NCBI GenBank assembly: GCA_017999015.1
Contig: JAGOBZ010000097.1
Location: 1-9,568, forward strand
Reading direction: 5' to 3'
DNA length: 9,568 nucleotides
From: Kiritimatiellia bacterium
Lineage (GTDB): Bacteria > Verrucomicrobiota > Kiritimatiellia > RFP12 > UBA1067
Shown: positions 1 through 5,951 of the stretch, piece after piece
Layout: each line of letters opens with the position of its first letter
Position numbering within the stretch: position 1 is the stretch's first letter
Program-made: the position numbers and the translations under genes
Notes under the pieces: model-generated
Told to the model about the DNA's origin: nothing
What the model saw: the letters and a program-made list of their open reading frames with translations, nothing else
Database searches by the model: none

Positions 1-1
1 G

Positions 2-712
2 GCGCTGGCGCGCGACATGCATGCGCGCGGGCACTACATGATGGCCAACAGTACGCCGATCAGTTGGTGCTGGCTGGCGCCGCTGCTGGACGTGATGGGC
101 ACCGAGACCGATTGGAAGCACGGCGGAAAATGGCGTCCGATGGCCGACGAGGAGCTGCTCTACCGCCGCGCGCTGTGCAGGGGCAAGCCGTTCTGCTTTT
201 TGATGAACACGGATTTCAGCGCCTTTTCTTATGAAGACTCGGAGCGGTTCATGAAGCGGGCGCTGGCGTACGGCATGTTTCCCGGTTATTTCAGCGCCGA
301 CGCCTCGACCGGCCACTACTTCACACGCCCTGAGCTGTACAACCGCGACCGCCCGCTCTTCAAGAAATATGTGCCGCTCTGCCGCCTGGTCGCCGAAGCG
401 GGCTGGGAGCCGGTGACCGGCGCTCGCTCGGACAACGCGGCCGTGACGCTGGAGCGGTTCGGCTGGCAGCCCGGCCTCTGCTATCTGACGGTCTTTAACC
501 AGTCTGAGGCGCGCCAGCGGGCCGTGGTGACGCTGACCGCCCTCGCGCAGCCGTCGGCCTGTCGCGATCTCGTGCGGGACGCGGAAGTCACGTGGCAGGA
601 GCGGCGCACGGCCATCGAGTTGGATGCCGGCGACGTGTGCGTGCTGGCGTTCACGGGGCCCTACGCCGGCGACGTGCTGGCCGAAGATGTTGCGGTCGAT
701 CCCGTGCACTAG
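2..712 (+). CDS. C-terminal part of a glycoside-hydrolase-like protein (5' partial)
   Basis: The reading frame is open to the left edge of the window, so the true start lies upstream; 236 residues are visible. The first ATG in frame (17) has no special claim to be the start. The N-terminal half of the visible part is rich in aromatic residues and fits the end of a TIM-barrel-like catalytic domain (segments such as SWCWLAPLLD, FCFLMNTDFSAF, FPGYFSADASTGHYF). From about residue 150 the sequence becomes strand-like (YLTVFNQSE, RAVVTLTAL, AIELDAGDVCVLAF), which resembles the small beta-sandwich closing many carbohydrate-active enzymes. I do not recognise a specific family and cannot point to catalytic residues. 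The stop is followed after 49 nt by an oxidoreductase gene on the same strand, so it is probably co-transcribed with a sugar-processing cluster. It could instead be a non-catalytic carbohydrate-binding protein. The coding call is secure; the function is tentative. Confidence 0.75.
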   Translation, partial: ALARDMHARGHYMMANSTPISWCWLAPLLDVMGTETDWKHGGKWRPMADEELLYRRALCRGKPFCFLMNTDFSAFSYEDSERFMKRALAYGMFPGYFSADASTGHYFTRPELYNRDRPLFKKYVPLCRLVAEAGWEPVTGARSDNAAVTLERFGWQPGLCYLTVFNQSEARQRAVVTLTALAQPSACRDLVRDAEVTWQERRTAIELDAGDVCVLAFTGPYAGDVLAEDVAVDPVH

Positions 713-761
713 CGCGGGACGGCAAGGTTGGATGGCCGTTTTCAAATCATGGGAGAGGAAT

Positions 762-2219
762 ATGAATCGTCGGAGTTTCTTGAGAATGAGTGTTGGCGCG
801 GCAACTTACCTGCCCGCCGCCACGCGCCTCCGCGCTCAAGGCGCGAACGATGCCATCCGGCTGGCCATTGTCGGCATGGGGTCGAAAGTCAAGATCGGCG
901 GCATGGGGCGGAACGACATGAAGGGATGCCGTGCCGTGCCGGGCGTCCGGATCGCGGCGCTCTGCGATGTCGATTCCGCCAATCTCGGCTACGCCCTTGA
1001 GGAGTGCGCCAAGCACAATGAGAAGCCCGAGACCTTCACCGACTATCGGAAGCTGCTGGAGCGTAAGGATATCGACGCGGTCTGGGTCACCACGCCGAAC
1101 CACTGGCACGCGCTGGTGAGCATCCACGCCGCGCAGGCCGGCAAACATGTGTTCGTCCAGAAGCCGGTCTGCCACAATCTGTTCGAGGGCCGGAAAATGG
1201 TCGAGGCCGCCCGCGCCTACAACCGCGTCATCTACTCGTCCACGTTGACCCGGTCGATGGCCGGTTTCCGCGAGGCCGCGCGCTTCGCCATCGACGGCCA
1301 CCTCGGCAAGCCGCTCTATATCCATGCGGTGCGTTACGGCGCGCGGACGAGCATCGGCAAGGTGGCCGCCCCGACGCCGATTCCCACGACGCTCGATTAC
1401 AACCTCTGGTGCGGTCCGGCGCCGATGAAGCCGCTCATGCGCCAGAACCTGCATTACGACTGGCACTGGGATTGGGACACCGGCAACGGCGAACTCGGCA
1501 ACTGGGGCATCCACCTTCTGGACGGCGCGCGCGAAGTCGCGGGCCAGGGCATGCCGAAAAGCGTGTTGAGCATCGGCGGCCGGTTCGGGTATGACGATGA
1601 CGGCCAGACGCCCAACACGCAGATCACGTTCTTCGATTACGAGCCGTTGCCGATCATCTACGAGATGCGGGCCTTGCCGCGCGCCCGCAGCTCCTGGAAA
1701 AACGGCGCGTGGGGACAGCAGGACATGGACGCGCTGCACGGCCAGTCGTACACGACGTCCGTCCAATGCGAAGAGGGCTACACGGTCGGCAACAAGGCCT
1801 ATGACAAGGCCGGTAAACTGGTCAAGGAGTTCAAGCCGGCGCTGCGGTCGGTGCGAGCGGCCTTTTTCGATGCCGTCCGCGGCGGTGCCGGCATGCCCTA
1901 TTACGATATCGCCGAAGCGCACGTGTCGACGAGCCTGGTGCATCTGGGTAACATCTCGCACCGCCTCGGCCGGCAGGCCGCGCCGGAGCAGATCCGCGAG
2001 CGCGTCGCTTTCAATGCCGACTTCCTCAAGACGTGGGAGCGGATGCTCGGCCATCTCGACGCCAACGGGATTGACGTCCGCAAGACACCGCCGGCGCTCG
2101 GGCCGTACCTGCGTTTTGATCCGGCGGCGGAGCGGTTCACCGGAGACTTCGCCGACGAGGCCAACCGCTATCTTGCGCGCGAGTATCGAAAAGGCTTTGA
2201 AGTTCCGGACAAGGTATAA
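762..2219 (+). CDS. Gfo/Idh/MocA-family oxidoreductase with Tat signal
   Basis: Predicted NAD(P)-dependent sugar or cyclitol oxidoreductase, 485 residues. The ATG at 762 is preferred because GGGAGAGG lies just upstream (751-758) and the protein then begins with a twin-arginine leader: R3-R4-S-F-L, a hydrophobic stretch, and a likely cleavage near RLRAQG. The Rossmann domain follows, with IVGMG (glycines 38 and 40) and CDVD (69-71) after strand 2. The family EKP motif appears as QKP (133-135) and keeps the lysine, Lys134. The substrate domain contains YNLWCGPAP, WHWDWDTGNGELGNWGIH with His251, and Asp254 in HLLDGAR, the usual active-site region. The C-terminus (HLGNISHRLGR, then a stretch ending AREYRKGFEVP) matches the long-tailed form that I recall as common in PVC bacteria. 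It lies 32 nt before a sugar isomerase/epimerase gene, a frequent pairing. The substrate cannot be read from sequence. The glycine-rich insert after the first GxG is slightly unusual. Confidence 0.93.
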   Translation: MNRRSFLRMSVGAATYLPAATRLRAQGANDAIRLAIVGMGSKVKIGGMGRNDMKGCRAVPGVRIAALCDVDSANLGYALEECAKHNEKPETFTDYRKLLERKDIDAVWVTTPNHWHALVSIHAAQAGKHVFVQKPVCHNLFEGRKMVEAARAYNRVIYSSTLTRSMAGFREAARFAIDGHLGKPLYIHAVRYGARTSIGKVAAPTPIPTTLDYNLWCGPAPMKPLMRQNLHYDWHWDWDTGNGELGNWGIHLLDGAREVAGQGMPKSVLSIGGRFGYDDDGQTPNTQITFFDYEPLPIIYEMRALPRARSSWKNGAWGQQDMDALHGQSYTTSVQCEEGYTVGNKAYDKAGKLVKEFKPALRSVRAAFFDAVRGGAGMPYYDIAEAHVSTSLVHLGNISHRLGRQAAPEQIRERVAFNADFLKTWERMLGHLDANGIDVRKTPPALGPYLRFDPAAERFTGDFADEANRYLAREYRKGFEVPDKV

Positions 2220-2252
2220 ACACGTTTCAAGTCAGAACAAAGGAGAAAGACG

Positions 2253-3140
2253 ATGACACGACGCGAGTTCATGAAGAGCGGCGGTGCGGCGTTGGCCGCA
2301 GCCTTGGCGGCGCCTGCGGCGAGGTCGCGCGAGGCGACGAACGGGGTGCGGCTGGGCTTGACCACCTACCAGATCGGCAGCCGCTGGACGATCTCTGAGC
2401 TGATCGAGTTCCTGCCGCGCTTCGGGCTGTTCGGGGTCGAGATCCGGACCGACATGAAGTACGCGCACGGACTAGAACTCACCAGCGTCAAGGCCGCGCG
2501 AACCGAGGCTGCGAAACGGTTTGCCGACAGTCCGGTCAAACTGGTCGGCGTCGCCTGCGGCGAGCGCTACGATTCGCCCGACGCCGCCAAACTCGAGAAG
2601 GCCATCGACCGGACGCGAGAACTGCTGCAGTTCTGCGCGGATCTCGGGGCAGGGGGACTGCGCGTCTTCCCGAACGATTTTCACAAAGAGGTGCCGCAGG
2701 AGAAGACGCTCGAGCAGATCGCGGCGTCGCTCAAGCGCCTGGCGCCCGTGGCGGCGTCCCTCGGCGTGGAACTGCGGCTTGAGGCGCACGGCAGCGCGGG
2801 GCTGCTGCCTCATCTGGCGAGCATCTGTAAAGCCGTGGACAATCCGGGCCTGAGGGTGATTCTCAACAGCGACTTCCGCGACACGCAGGGCGAGGGGCTG
2901 GCGGCCAACCTCGAAAAGGTCGGCTCCTGTCTGGCCGGCACCGTTCACCTGCACGACCTCACGGCGAAGAATTACACCGAGGCGAAATTCTACGAGACGC
3001 AATGCGCCTTTCTGAGGCGGATCGGCTGGAATGGGTTCTGTCTGCTGGAGATCGGCGACAAGCCGGACAACGAGGCGCGTTTCAAGGAGATCGTCCGTCA
3101 GAAACAGCGGTGGGATGAGATCATTAAAGGAGACGCATGA
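2253..3140 (+). CDS. Tat-exported sugar phosphate isomerase/epimerase (xylose-isomerase-like TIM barrel)
   Basis: A 295-residue protein with an AAAGGAG ribosome-binding site 6-7 nt before the ATG. The N-terminus TRREFMKSGG plus an Ala-rich stretch is a twin-arginine leader, so the enzyme is probably exported folded. The rest fits the AP-endonuclease-2/xylose-isomerase-like TIM barrel. GVEIRTD (Glu63) ends an early strand. Four candidate metal ligands fall on later strands in the family order: Glu177 (LRLEAHG), Asp207 (ILNSDF), His232 (VHLHD) and Glu266 (LLEIGD). Members isomerise or epimerise sugars, keto-sugars or inositols using a divalent metal. The upstream oxidoreductase carries the same kind of leader, so the two may act in sequence on one sugar outside the cytoplasm, for example oxidation to a keto-sugar followed by isomerisation or epimerisation. 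Its stop codon overlaps the next start (ATGA). The exact reaction is unknown. Confidence 0.9.
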   Translation: MTRREFMKSGGAALAAALAAPAARSREATNGVRLGLTTYQIGSRWTISELIEFLPRFGLFGVEIRTDMKYAHGLELTSVKAARTEAAKRFADSPVKLVGVACGERYDSPDAAKLEKAIDRTRELLQFCADLGAGGLRVFPNDFHKEVPQEKTLEQIAASLKRLAPVAASLGVELRLEAHGSAGLLPHLASICKAVDNPGLRVILNSDFRDTQGEGLAANLEKVGSCLAGTVHLHDLTAKNYTEAKFYETQCAFLRRIGWNGFCLLEIGDKPDNEARFKEIVRQKQRWDEIIKGDA

Positions 3141-4384
3141 TGAAGAAAAGAACAGGCTGGTGTTTTGTTTGCACGGTGATGGCTGGGTTGGCGCTGGCCG
3201 GAGATTTTCCCGCTTTTTCCGCGCCGCGCGCGATCACCTCTGGCCCGAAAGACCATCTCTTCGCGAGCTACTATGCGATCAACGCCTGGAGCGCGGACGG
3301 CCGGTACGCCACGGTGCTGGAAACCGAGGTCAAGAACCGCCTGCCCACCGAGCAGGACGCGGCCGTGTTAGGTGTGGTGGACGCGCAGGACAACAATCGC
3401 TTCGTCCCGCTGACCGAGACGCGCTGCTGGAATTTCCAGGAAGCGACCATGGCACACTGGCTCGGCACCGCGCCCCAGACGCAGTTTATTTTCAATGATC
3501 TGGTGGACGGCCGCTTCGTTTCGGTCATCTACGACATGGCGACGCGTACGCGGCGCGTGGTGCCGTTTCCGGTGAGCGCGGTCTCGCGGGACGGCCGTTG
3601 GGCGGTCAGCATCAACTACGCGCGGCTGCGGCTGACGCGGCCGGATTATGGGTACGGCGGCAACGGACAGAACGCGCGCGCCGATACGGTCTGGCCGGAG
3701 GATGACGGACTCTGGCTCGTGGACCTGGCGAGCGGCGAGGCGCGGCTGATCGTCCCCATCGCCTCGGTGCGTGATCGCATGCCGCCCGTCAAAGACCCCA
3801 AGGCGCTGGCCTATTTCTGCCACACGGTCTTCAGCCGCGACGGCTCGAAGATCTTCTGGCTGGCGCGCACGGTGGAGAATCTCGTGGGACAAAAAGTCGT
3901 TCGCAAGTGGGAGACCACCTCGTTCACCTGCAACCGGGACGGAAGCGGCGTGCGGCGCTGCTTCCCGGACGGGTGGGGCGGTTCGCATTTCAACTGGCTG
4001 GACGGCGACCGCCTGATGGTCACCGCCAAATTCAAGGATGCCGTGTGGAGCCACGTGCTCTTCACGCCGGGTAAGGAGGACTTCACGCGTCTGGGCCGGG
4101 GGCTGCTGGACTTCGACGGGCACGGCGTTTTTTCGGACGACGGCCGCTGGATGGCGACCGACACCTACCCGGACAAATTGAGCGAGCGCAAGCTGATGGT
4201 CATGCGCATGGCGGACCATGCGGTGCTGCCGCTCGGCGCATTCTTTGTGCCGGAGCTGTACCGCGAGCAGTACTCGCGCTGCGACCTGCACCCGCGCTGG
4301 CGCCCGGATGGCAAGATGATGGCGTTCAACTCGGTCCATGACGGGACGCGCCAAGTGTATGTGGTGGATGTGACGCCCCCTTAA
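3137..4384 (+). CDS. Secreted beta-propeller protein, possibly PL22 (oligogalacturonate lyase)-like
   Basis: 415 residues if started at the ATG overlapping the previous stop (ATGA, 3137-3140). The adjacent ATG at 3140 is better spaced from AAAGGAG (3126-3132) and would give 414 residues. Lys-Lys-Arg followed by a hydrophobic run (about residues 8-21) is a Sec-type signal peptide. Repeated blade motifs mark a TolB/WD40-like propeller: WSADGRY (51-57), SRDGRW (150-155), SRDGSKIFW (from 233), SDDGRW (333-338) and RPDGKMMAF (389-397). A histidine stands just before several blades: His229, His284, His329 and His385 (CDLHPRW). This recurring His placement recalls PL22 oligogalacturonate lyases, which bind Mn through propeller histidines. 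From memory, the LHPRW-x-x-DG ending is common in PVC homologues. A non-enzymatic propeller remains possible. Overlap with the upstream gene implies translational coupling and a shared sugar pathway. Confidence 0.88.
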   Translation: MMKKRTGWCFVCTVMAGLALAGDFPAFSAPRAITSGPKDHLFASYYAINAWSADGRYATVLETEVKNRLPTEQDAAVLGVVDAQDNNRFVPLTETRCWNFQEATMAHWLGTAPQTQFIFNDLVDGRFVSVIYDMATRTRRVVPFPVSAVSRDGRWAVSINYARLRLTRPDYGYGGNGQNARADTVWPEDDGLWLVDLASGEARLIVPIASVRDRMPPVKDPKALAYFCHTVFSRDGSKIFWLARTVENLVGQKVVRKWETTSFTCNRDGSGVRRCFPDGWGGSHFNWLDGDRLMVTAKFKDAVWSHVLFTPGKEDFTRLGRGLLDFDGHGVFSDDGRWMATDTYPDKLSERKLMVMRMADHAVLPLGAFFVPELYREQYSRCDLHPRWRPDGKMMAFNSVHDGTRQVYVVDVTPP

Positions 4385-4455
4385 CGGAGAGGTCAAGGAT
4401 GTTATTGGTTAGCCTCTGAATAGGGCCCGCTTTCTATAATCTTACAAAATTGTCG

Positions 4456-4484
4456 TTGCGGCGCGAGTGCGGCTGTAGTATAAC
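4456..4484 (+). promoter_or_regulatory. Probable sigma70-type promoter for the glutamate dehydrogenase gene
   Basis: TTGCGG (4456-4461) and TATAAC (4479-4484) are separated by exactly 17 nt and match the -35 and -10 consensus at 4/6 and 5/6 positions. The element sits in a locally AT-richer gap between the propeller gene and the dehydrogenase, where a new transcription unit would be expected. Transcription would begin near 4491, leaving a leader of roughly 57 nt. A separate TATAAT (4435-4440) lies upstream but has no well-spaced -35. No operator is obvious. Confidence 0.5.
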
Positions 4485-4509
4485 CGAAAAAGTGACGTGG
4501 TTCAAACAG

Positions 4510-4526
4510 TCGCCTTCGTCAGGCGA
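4510..4526 (+). promoter_or_regulatory. Small hairpin in the dehydrogenase leader
   Basis: TCGCCT and AGGCGA form a perfect 6-bp stem around a 5-nt loop (TCGTC). It lies in the predicted 5' leader and ends 4 nt before the ribosome-binding site, where it could affect mRNA stability or ribosome access. A stem this short can occur by chance in GC-rich DNA, so a regulatory role is only a possibility. Confidence 0.25.
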
Positions 4527-4530
4527 AATC

Positions 4531-4538
4531 AGGAAAGG
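4531..4538 (+). promoter_or_regulatory. Ribosome-binding site that fixes the dehydrogenase start
   Basis: AGGAAAGG lies 9 nt before the ATG at 4548. It favours that ATG over the in-frame GTG at 4497, which would add 17 residues (MVQTVAFVRRNQERPKS) of no family character. That GTG would also fall only about 6 nt downstream of the predicted transcription start. Confidence 0.6.
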
Positions 4539-4547
4539 CCGAAAAGT

Positions 4548-5834
4548 ATGGAGAGCAGTTCATATAACCCGTTTCAGGTGGCGCAAGCGCAGTTTGACAA
4601 AGTGGCGGCGTTGCTTGAATTAGACGAGGGGGTACGGGAACTTCTGCGCCAGCCGCTGCGCGAATATCAGTTTTCGATTCCGGTGCGGATGGATGACGGC
4701 ACGGTCCGTGTGTTTAAGGGTTTCCGTGTGCAGCACAACGACGCGCGCGGTCCGGCGAAAGGCGGCATCCGTTTCCATCCGATGGAGACCATCGACACCG
4801 TGCGCGCGCTGTCGATGTGGATGACCTGGAAGTGTTCGGTAGTCGACATTCCTTTGGGCGGCGGCAAAGGCGGCGTGATCTGTGATCCGCATCATCTGAG
4901 CCAGCGCGAGCAGGAGCAGATCTGCCGCGGCTGGATACGCCAGATCGCGCGCAACGTGGGGCCGATCAGCGACGTGCCGGCGCCGGATGTGATGACCAAC
5001 GGGCAGCACATGCTTTGGATGCTCGACGAGTACGAGACGATTCACGGCGGCCGCTATCCGGGCTTCATCACCGGCAAGCCGGTCGGCATGGGAGGATCGC
5101 TGGGGCGTACCGAGGCCACAGGTTTCGGCGTGATCTACACGTTGCGCGAAGGATTGAAGGCTCTCAGCATTGATCTGGCGAAGACCACGGCGAGCGTGCA
5201 GGGCTTCGGCAACGTGGCGCAGTATGCCGTGCAGCTTTACACGGAACTGGGCGGCAAGGTGGTCGCGATCTCCTGTTGGGATCAGGCGGACAAGACGTCG
5301 TATACGTTCCGCAAGGCGGACGGCATTTGCCTCAAAGAACTGCGCGGCATCGCCGACAAGTTCGGCGGCATCGACAAGGCCCGCGCGGGCGAACTGGGCT
5401 ATGAGAGATTGCCTGGCGGGGCCTGGCTGGAGCAGGACGTGGATGTCCTGATTCCGGCGGCGCTTGAGAATCAGATCAACCGCGAGACGGTGGCGAAGAT
5501 CGCGAAACGCGTGAAGGTCATCGCCGAGGGTGCGAACGGTCCGACCACGCCCGAGGCCGACGAGGTCATCAAGCAGCGCGGCATCTTTGTGCTGCCGGAC
5601 TTCTTGACCAACGCCGGCGGTGTGACGTGCAGTTATTTCGAGCAGGTGCAGTGCAACACCAACTACTACTGGGAGAAGGACGAGGTGCTCGCCAAGCTCG
5701 ACACCAAGATGACCGCCGCCTTTGCGGCGGTCTATGATCTGGCCAAGCGTCAGAAGCTGTACATGCGCGATGCGGCCTACATGATCGCCATCAACCGGGT
5801 GGCCGAGGCGGTCAAGCAGCGCGGCTGGGCGTAA
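4548..5834 (+). CDS. gdhA: Glutamate dehydrogenase (Glu/Leu/Phe/Val dehydrogenase family)
   Basis: Catalyses reversible oxidative deamination of glutamate to 2-oxoglutarate and ammonium in the cytoplasm, linking nitrogen and carbon metabolism. At 428 residues it has the usual length of the small hexameric enzymes. The N-terminal domain carries QHNDARGPAKGGIRFHP, then PLGGGKGGV with the catalytic-type Lys107, and SDVPAPDV with Asp142 as the likely catalytic acid. The Rossmann domain has VQGFGNVA (GFGNVA 219-224). IAEGANGPTTPEAD and LPDFLTNAGGV follow, both family hallmarks. The segment after Rossmann strand 2 reads VVAISCWDQADKTSY rather than the VSDS form of many NAD-linked enzymes, so NAD or NADP preference is not clear. 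A leucine or other branched-chain dehydrogenase is unlikely given the length and motifs. It has its own predicted promoter and a hairpin after the stop, so it is probably monocistronic. The gene symbol is generic. Confidence 0.95.
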   Translation: MESSSYNPFQVAQAQFDKVAALLELDEGVRELLRQPLREYQFSIPVRMDDGTVRVFKGFRVQHNDARGPAKGGIRFHPMETIDTVRALSMWMTWKCSVVDIPLGGGKGGVICDPHHLSQREQEQICRGWIRQIARNVGPISDVPAPDVMTNGQHMLWMLDEYETIHGGRYPGFITGKPVGMGGSLGRTEATGFGVIYTLREGLKALSIDLAKTTASVQGFGNVAQYAVQLYTELGGKVVAISCWDQADKTSYTFRKADGICLKELRGIADKFGGIDKARAGELGYERLPGGAWLEQDVDVLIPAALENQINRETVAKIAKRVKVIAEGANGPTTPEADEVIKQRGIFVLPDFLTNAGGVTCSYFEQVQCNTNYYWEKDEVLAKLDTKMTAAFAAVYDLAKRQKLYMRDAAYMIAINRVAEAVKQRGWA

Positions 5835-5851
5835 GCCGCGGCTGCGTGCGC

Positions 5852-5895
5852 CGGGATTCAGGCGGTCGGCGCCTGAGTCCCGACTCCTGATTTTT
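5852..5895 (+). terminator. Strong hairpin with trailing T-tract after the dehydrogenase gene
   Basis: A 13-bp stem (5852-5864 with 5870-5882, one U-G wobble at 5857/5877) encloses a 5-nt loop and starts 18 nt after the stop codon. TTTTT follows at 5891-5895. Position and strength suit a transcription terminator, but the T-tract starts 8 nt after the stem instead of directly at its base, so it may be a weak intrinsic terminator or a 3'-end stabiliser. CCTGA occurs twice (5872-5876 and 5886-5890), and the second copy could pair with TCAGG (5858-5862) immediately before the T-tract, though with only 5 bp. Confidence 0.55.
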
Positions 5896-5951
5896 CGGTA
5901 CATACGCAAGCGTTCCGGGCGGCAGGCTGCGCCAGAGCGGACGGGGGAACC

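Noticed and set aside
624..761. Upstream ATG extending the oxidoreductase by 46 residues.
   Set aside because: It would overlap the preceding gene by 89 nt and bury the twin-arginine leader. The ATG at 762 has a good ribosome-binding site.
747..2054. A 435-codon open frame on the - strand opposite the oxidoreductase.
   Set aside because: Low-complexity Arg/Val/Ala-rich translation, no motif, and fully opposite a well-supported gene.
3368..4396. A 342-codon open frame on the - strand opposite the propeller gene.
   Set aside because: His/Arg/Val-rich shadow with no domain; the + strand has a signal peptide and repeated blade motifs.
4388..4417. AGAGG/CCTCT inverted repeat after the propeller gene as a terminator.
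   Set aside because: Only 5 bp with a 20-nt loop and no T-tract.
4435..4440. Perfect TATAAT hexamer as a promoter -10.
   Set aside because: No -35 at 16-18 nt and no TG extension; the nearest TTGGTT is 24 nt away. The downstream TTGCGG/TATAAC pair is better.
4497..4547. GTG start adding 17 residues to the dehydrogenase.
   Set aside because: No suitable ribosome-binding site, too close to the predicted transcription start, and the extra residues are not family-like.
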